Assembly (NCBI GenBank): GCA_034437455.1
Contig: DAOTUB010000354.1
Location: forward strand, 1 to 27,431
Direction: 5' to 3'
DNA from: DAOTUB01 sp034437455
GTDB taxonomy: Bacteria > Chloroflexota > Anaerolineae > B4-G1
Length of the DNA: 27,431 nucleotides
The translations under genes and the position numbers were made by a program. Shown piece after piece: positions 24,741 through 27,431 of this stretch. The stretch's first letter is position 1; every line of letters begins with the position of its first letter. The notes below the pieces were generated by a model, which was given only the letters and a program-made list of their open reading frames with translations, was not told the origin of the DNA and made no database searches.

Positions 24741-25874
24741 ATGCCAGAGGGAAAGAAGAAACTCGGCCTGATCGTCAACCCGGTGGCCGGGATGGGCGGC
24801 AGCGTGGGGCTCAAGGGCACCGATGGGCAGATGTACGAGAGGGCGTTGGCGTTGGGCGCAGAACCGGTCACACCTCAAAGGACGAAGGATGTCCTGAGCC
24901 ACATCGAGTGCCAGGAGGCCATCGCGCTGCTCGTCGCACCGGGCAAGATGGGAGCGCAGTACGTGGCGGATCTGGACCTCCCCTTCACGGTGGTCGGGGA
25001 GAGCGGTGAGACGACCTCGGCCGAGGATACCAGGCGGATCGCCCGGCAGATGGCGGCGCAGGGCGTCGACTTGCTGATCTTTGTCGGCGGCGACGGCACC
25101 GCCAGGGACATCTATGACGCCGTCGGCGCGGAGGTTCCCGTGGTCGGCGTGCCCTCCGGCGTCAAAGTCTTTAGCGCGGCCTTTGCGCTCAGCGCCAGAG
25201 CGGCGGCCGAGATGGTGGACGCTTTTGTGGAGGGCACCGAGGTGACCGAGGAGGAGGTGCTCGACATCGACGAGGCAGCCTTCCGCGAGGATCGCTTAGC
25301 TTCCAGGCGCTACGGCTATCTCCTGGTGCCGGAGGTGCGGCGGTTTCTGCAGCCGGGCAAGACGGCATCGAACGTCGGCAAATCGTCCGTGGAAATCAAG
25401 CAGGAGATCGCGGCGTACATCGTCGAGGAGATGGAGCCGGGGGCGCTCTATCTGCTAGGCCCCGGCACGACGTTGCGGGCCATCGCCGACGAGTTGGGTG
25501 TTTCCAAGACGCTCCTGGGGGTGGACGCCGTGCACGCAGGGCAGTTGGTGGGAGAGGACATCAACGAGCGCGATATCCTGGAGCTGTTCGAGCGATACGA
25601 GCGTAGAAAGATCATCGTCACGCCTATTGGCGGCAACGGGTTCATCTTTGGCCGAGGCAGCAAGCAGTTCACCCCGACGGTGATCCGAGCGGTAGGCGCG
25701 GATAAACGGCGTCCGATGGATAACGTCATCGTGGCAAGTACCCGGCATAAGCTGAGCGACCTGGATTGCCTGCGCGTCGACACGGGCGATCGCGATCTGG
25801 ACGAGATGCTCGCCGGGTACATCACAGTCACCGTGGGCTACAGAGAGGGGATGATGGTGAAGGTCGCATGCTGA
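24741..25874 (+). CDS. ATP-NAD kinase-like protein (AcoX / COG3199 type)
   Basis: A 377-residue protein of the ATP-NAD/AcoX kinase group. It opens with LGLIVNPVAGMGGSVGLKGTDG (about 8-29), has the diagnostic FVGGDGTARDI (about 112-122) of NAD and lipid kinases, and the later segments LGPGTTLRAIADELGVSKTLLGVDAV and IVTPIGGNGFIFGRG. It is longer than plain NadK. Members phosphorylate NAD or act in acetoin utilisation (AcoX), but most are uncharacterised. ATG 24741, with GGGAGGTG upstream, is preferred over the longer frame that overlaps uspA. The AIR-synthase-like gene follows 81 bases on. Confidence 0.82.
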   Translation: MPEGKKKLGLIVNPVAGMGGSVGLKGTDGQMYERALALGAEPVTPQRTKDVLSHIECQEAIALLVAPGKMGAQYVADLDLPFTVVGESGETTSAEDTRRIARQMAAQGVDLLIFVGGDGTARDIYDAVGAEVPVVGVPSGVKVFSAAFALSARAAAEMVDAFVEGTEVTEEEVLDIDEAAFREDRLASRRYGYLLVPEVRRFLQPGKTASNVGKSSVEIKQEIAAYIVEEMEPGALYLLGPGTTLRAIADELGVSKTLLGVDAVHAGQLVGEDINERDILELFERYERRKIIVTPIGGNGFIFGRGSKQFTPTVIRAVGADKRRPMDNVIVASTRHKLSDLDCLRVDTGDRDLDEMLAGYITVTVGYREGMMVKVAC

Positions 25875-25955
25875 AGGATACCATCCGGCTCCACCCTGGC
25901 GCTCCGCTGGTAGGAGTAGAAATGCGGGCGAGGTCCCAAAGATAAGGAGGCAACT

Positions 25956-26966
25956 GTGTCAAAATTCTCGTTAGATGTCCTACAACGACGTGTCTTTCCC
26001 TTCGCCCGGACCGACGATCCGGACGTTCTTCTGGGCGCGGCCTTTGGCGAGGACGTATCGCTGACCCGCGTCGGCGACGAGATCCTGGTCTCCCACGTGG
26101 ACCCCATCGTGGGCGCCATCGGCGACATCGGTTGGCTGGCCGTCCACGTGGCGTGCAACGACGTCGCCACGTCCGGCATCCCGCCGCGATGGCTCCTGCT
26201 GCTGGTGCTCGTGCCCTCTATCGAGGAAGAGGAGCTCCTGGAGCAGATCATGCGCGACGCCAACCGCGCGGCGGGAGAGCTTGGGGTCTCGATCATCGGG
26301 GGACACACCGGGTACTCGGCGGGGCTGTCGCGGCCCCTGGTCGCGGTCACGGCGCTGGGAACAGCGGCGGGCCGCGAGCCGGTGCGTACCGGCGGCGCTC
26401 GCGTGGGCGATTGGGTGTTGGTCACCAAGGGCATCGCCCTGGAGGGAACGGCTATCCTGGCCCAGGACTTTGCCGACGTGGCGCGGGAGTTGGGTCTGAG
26501 CGACGATGAGCTGGAAGAAGGCCGCCAGGTGATGGCCGAGGTGAGCGTCGCGCCGGAAGCGCTGGCGTTGGCCGAGAACGGCGTGACGGCCATGCACGAC
26601 GTGACCCGAGGCGGACTGTTAGAGACGCTGCTGGAGATCGCTCACCTCTCGGAGGTGGGCATCGAGATCGAGTCCTCCCGCCTGCCCATCCCTCCCATCG
26701 TCTCGCGCTTTGCGGAGGCGTTCGAGTTCGAGCCGTTGCGCATGATCTCCTCCGGCACGCTGGCGGTCACTGTGCCATCCGAGCGGGTGGAGGACGTGAG
26801 CCGTGCGCTGGAGCAGTTAGGGACGGCGTTCGCCTTCGTGGGCCAGGTTGTGGAGGGGGCCGGGGTCCGCGTTCTCCAGGATGGCGAGGCCGCTCACTAC
26901 ACCGAGATCCGCTGCGAGGAGGACGAGCTGGCCCGCATGTGGGCCCTCTATCCTCGGGACGGGTAG
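25956..26966 (+). CDS. AIR synthase-related protein (HypE/PurM fold), lacks HypE C-terminal Cys
   Basis: A 336-residue ATP-dependent enzyme of the PurM/HypE/SelD fold (AIRS, AIRS_C). The N-terminal domain has FGEDVSLTRVGDEILVSHVDP and DIGWLAVHVACNDVATSGIPP; the C-terminal has GGHTGYSAG, TGGARVGDWVLVTKGIALEGT and HDVTRGGLLETLLEIA. True HypE ends in a Cys that receives a carbamoyl group for hydrogenase cyanide ligands; here the end is LYPRDG, so that chemistry is not expected. No other hydrogenase-maturation gene is nearby. Function is therefore unknown, probably an ATP-using ligation or phosphoryl transfer. GTG 25956 has AAGGAGG at 25944-25950. It stands in the PadR cassette. Confidence 0.83.
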   Translation: MSKFSLDVLQRRVFPFARTDDPDVLLGAAFGEDVSLTRVGDEILVSHVDPIVGAIGDIGWLAVHVACNDVATSGIPPRWLLLLVLVPSIEEEELLEQIMRDANRAAGELGVSIIGGHTGYSAGLSRPLVAVTALGTAAGREPVRTGGARVGDWVLVTKGIALEGTAILAQDFADVARELGLSDDELEEGRQVMAEVSVAPEALALAENGVTAMHDVTRGGLLETLLEIAHLSEVGIEIESSRLPIPPIVSRFAEAFEFEPLRMISSGTLAVTVPSERVEDVSRALEQLGTAFAFVGQVVEGAGVRVLQDGEAAHYTEIRCEEDELARMWALYPRDG

Positions 26967-27048
26967 TTGCGGGAAGGTAGGTTATGGTCATTGGAGACAA
27001 TGCTCCACAACTCGGAAGCGAGGCCGTTTCACACAAGGAGGCAGTCAG

Positions 27049-27387
27049 ATGATCGAGTTCAAGCGCATTTTGGTCCCATTGGACGGCTCATCTCTGTCGG
27101 AGAGGGCGCTGTCGGTGGCCCGCGCACTGGCGCAGAAATTCGAAAGCCAGATCATTCTGTTGCACGTGCTGGATATTCCCACTCCCACGATACCTACTTC
27201 GCATCTGGAAAAGACGATGGGTTGGCTGCGAGAAGCCCGTCATCACGTGCTTCAGGAAGCCCAAAGCTACCTGGAAACGATACAGCGTGAGCTTTACGAA
27301 GAACAGGGTTTTCTCATAAAAAATCGACGCACTACGACTGATCGTTTCGAACATGCCAACAAATCAGGCCAATGGTGTATGCGGTAA
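27049..27387 (+). CDS. Universal stress protein, C-terminally truncated
   Basis: A 112-residue Usp-like protein. The first ~85 residues fit the family (MIEFKRILVPLDGSSLSERALSVARALAQ, IILLHVLDIPTPT). After EEQGF (near 27310) the match ends, and the last ~25 residues (KNRRTTTDRFEH...) are unrelated. The family's G-x2-G-x9-GS nucleotide motif, intact in the Usp at 24248, is missing, and no other frame restores it. ATG 27049 follows AAGGAGG. Likely a gene broken by a rearrangement near 27310, or a naturally short, ATP-free variant. It lies 82 bases after the AIR-synthase-like gene and ends 44 bases from the window edge. Confidence 0.7.
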   Translation: MIEFKRILVPLDGSSLSERALSVARALAQKFESQIILLHVLDIPTPTIPTSHLEKTMGWLREARHHVLQEAQSYLETIQRELYEEQGFLIKNRRTTTDRFEHANKSGQWCMR

Positions 27388-27431
27388 ATTCTGCATCATC
27401 TCGGATAGGCGACTTGAGTGAGCATAGATGC

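Noticed and set aside
25956..26966. Calling the AIR-synthase-like protein HypE or PurM.
   Set aside because: The HypE C-terminal Cys is absent, and there is no purine or hydrogenase gene context.

Overview
The window (27,431 bp, fairly GC-rich) looks like bacterial chromosome, most likely from Chloroflexota (Anaerolineae-like). This rests on gene content and style: a DnaD-domain protein, a ResB-type cytochrome c assembly pair, MgtC/DUF4010 and hydantoinase genes, and single-copy housekeeping genes mixed with small palindromic repeats. No rRNA, CRISPR array, phage or conjugation gene was seen, so the placement is an inference and not a marker-based call.

Layout. 1-3.2 kb (+): two tandem MFS paralogues, the first lacking its N-terminus, and a DedA/TVP38 membrane protein. 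3.2-4.2 kb (+): an atypical SDR behind a near-consensus promoter. 4.2-5.1 kb: a RAYT transposase with three REP-like hairpins. 9.8-5.1 kb (-): a six-gene run (resB, a CcsA-like membrane protein, Nudix, udk, GT2, MetE-like), preceded by tRNA-Thr(CGU) with its own promoter and terminator. 10.0-13.1 kb (+): MFS, DnaD-domain protein and tgt, whose best start is a non-canonical ATA. 13.1-14.4 kb (-): a GNAT enzyme and a VapBC-like pair whose toxin carries an in-frame TGA. 14.4-23.4 kb (-): a tightly packed run (MBL-fold hydrolase, dihydropyrimidinase, MgtC, AI-2E-family permease, adenine deaminase, lysA, small membrane protein) and then a nif3-like gene beyond an inserted palindromic element. lysA carries a short palindromic insertion that keeps its frame. 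23.4-23.8 kb: a 493-bp gene-free gap holding a structured small RNA gene (6S-like) with its own promoter, the promoter of the minus run, and a PadR promoter with four 15-bp-spaced repeats. 23.8-27.4 kb (+): PadR regulator, UspA, ATP-NAD kinase-like (AcoX/COG3199-type), a HypE/AIR-synthase-like protein without the HypE C-terminal Cys, and a second UspA whose C-terminus is lost.

How the genes may work together. The 21-16.9 kb genes suggest nucleobase/hydantoin breakdown (dihydropyrimidinase, adenine deaminase) with transport or membrane proteins. resB and its neighbour suggest System II cytochrome c maturation. The PadR-UspA-kinase-AIRS-UspA group looks like a self-regulated, nucleotide-binding stress cassette of unknown function and is the best candidate here for an undescribed system. 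Small palindromes (REP/MITE type) sit at a gene end, inside a gene and between genes, so repeat movement has visibly shaped this locus.
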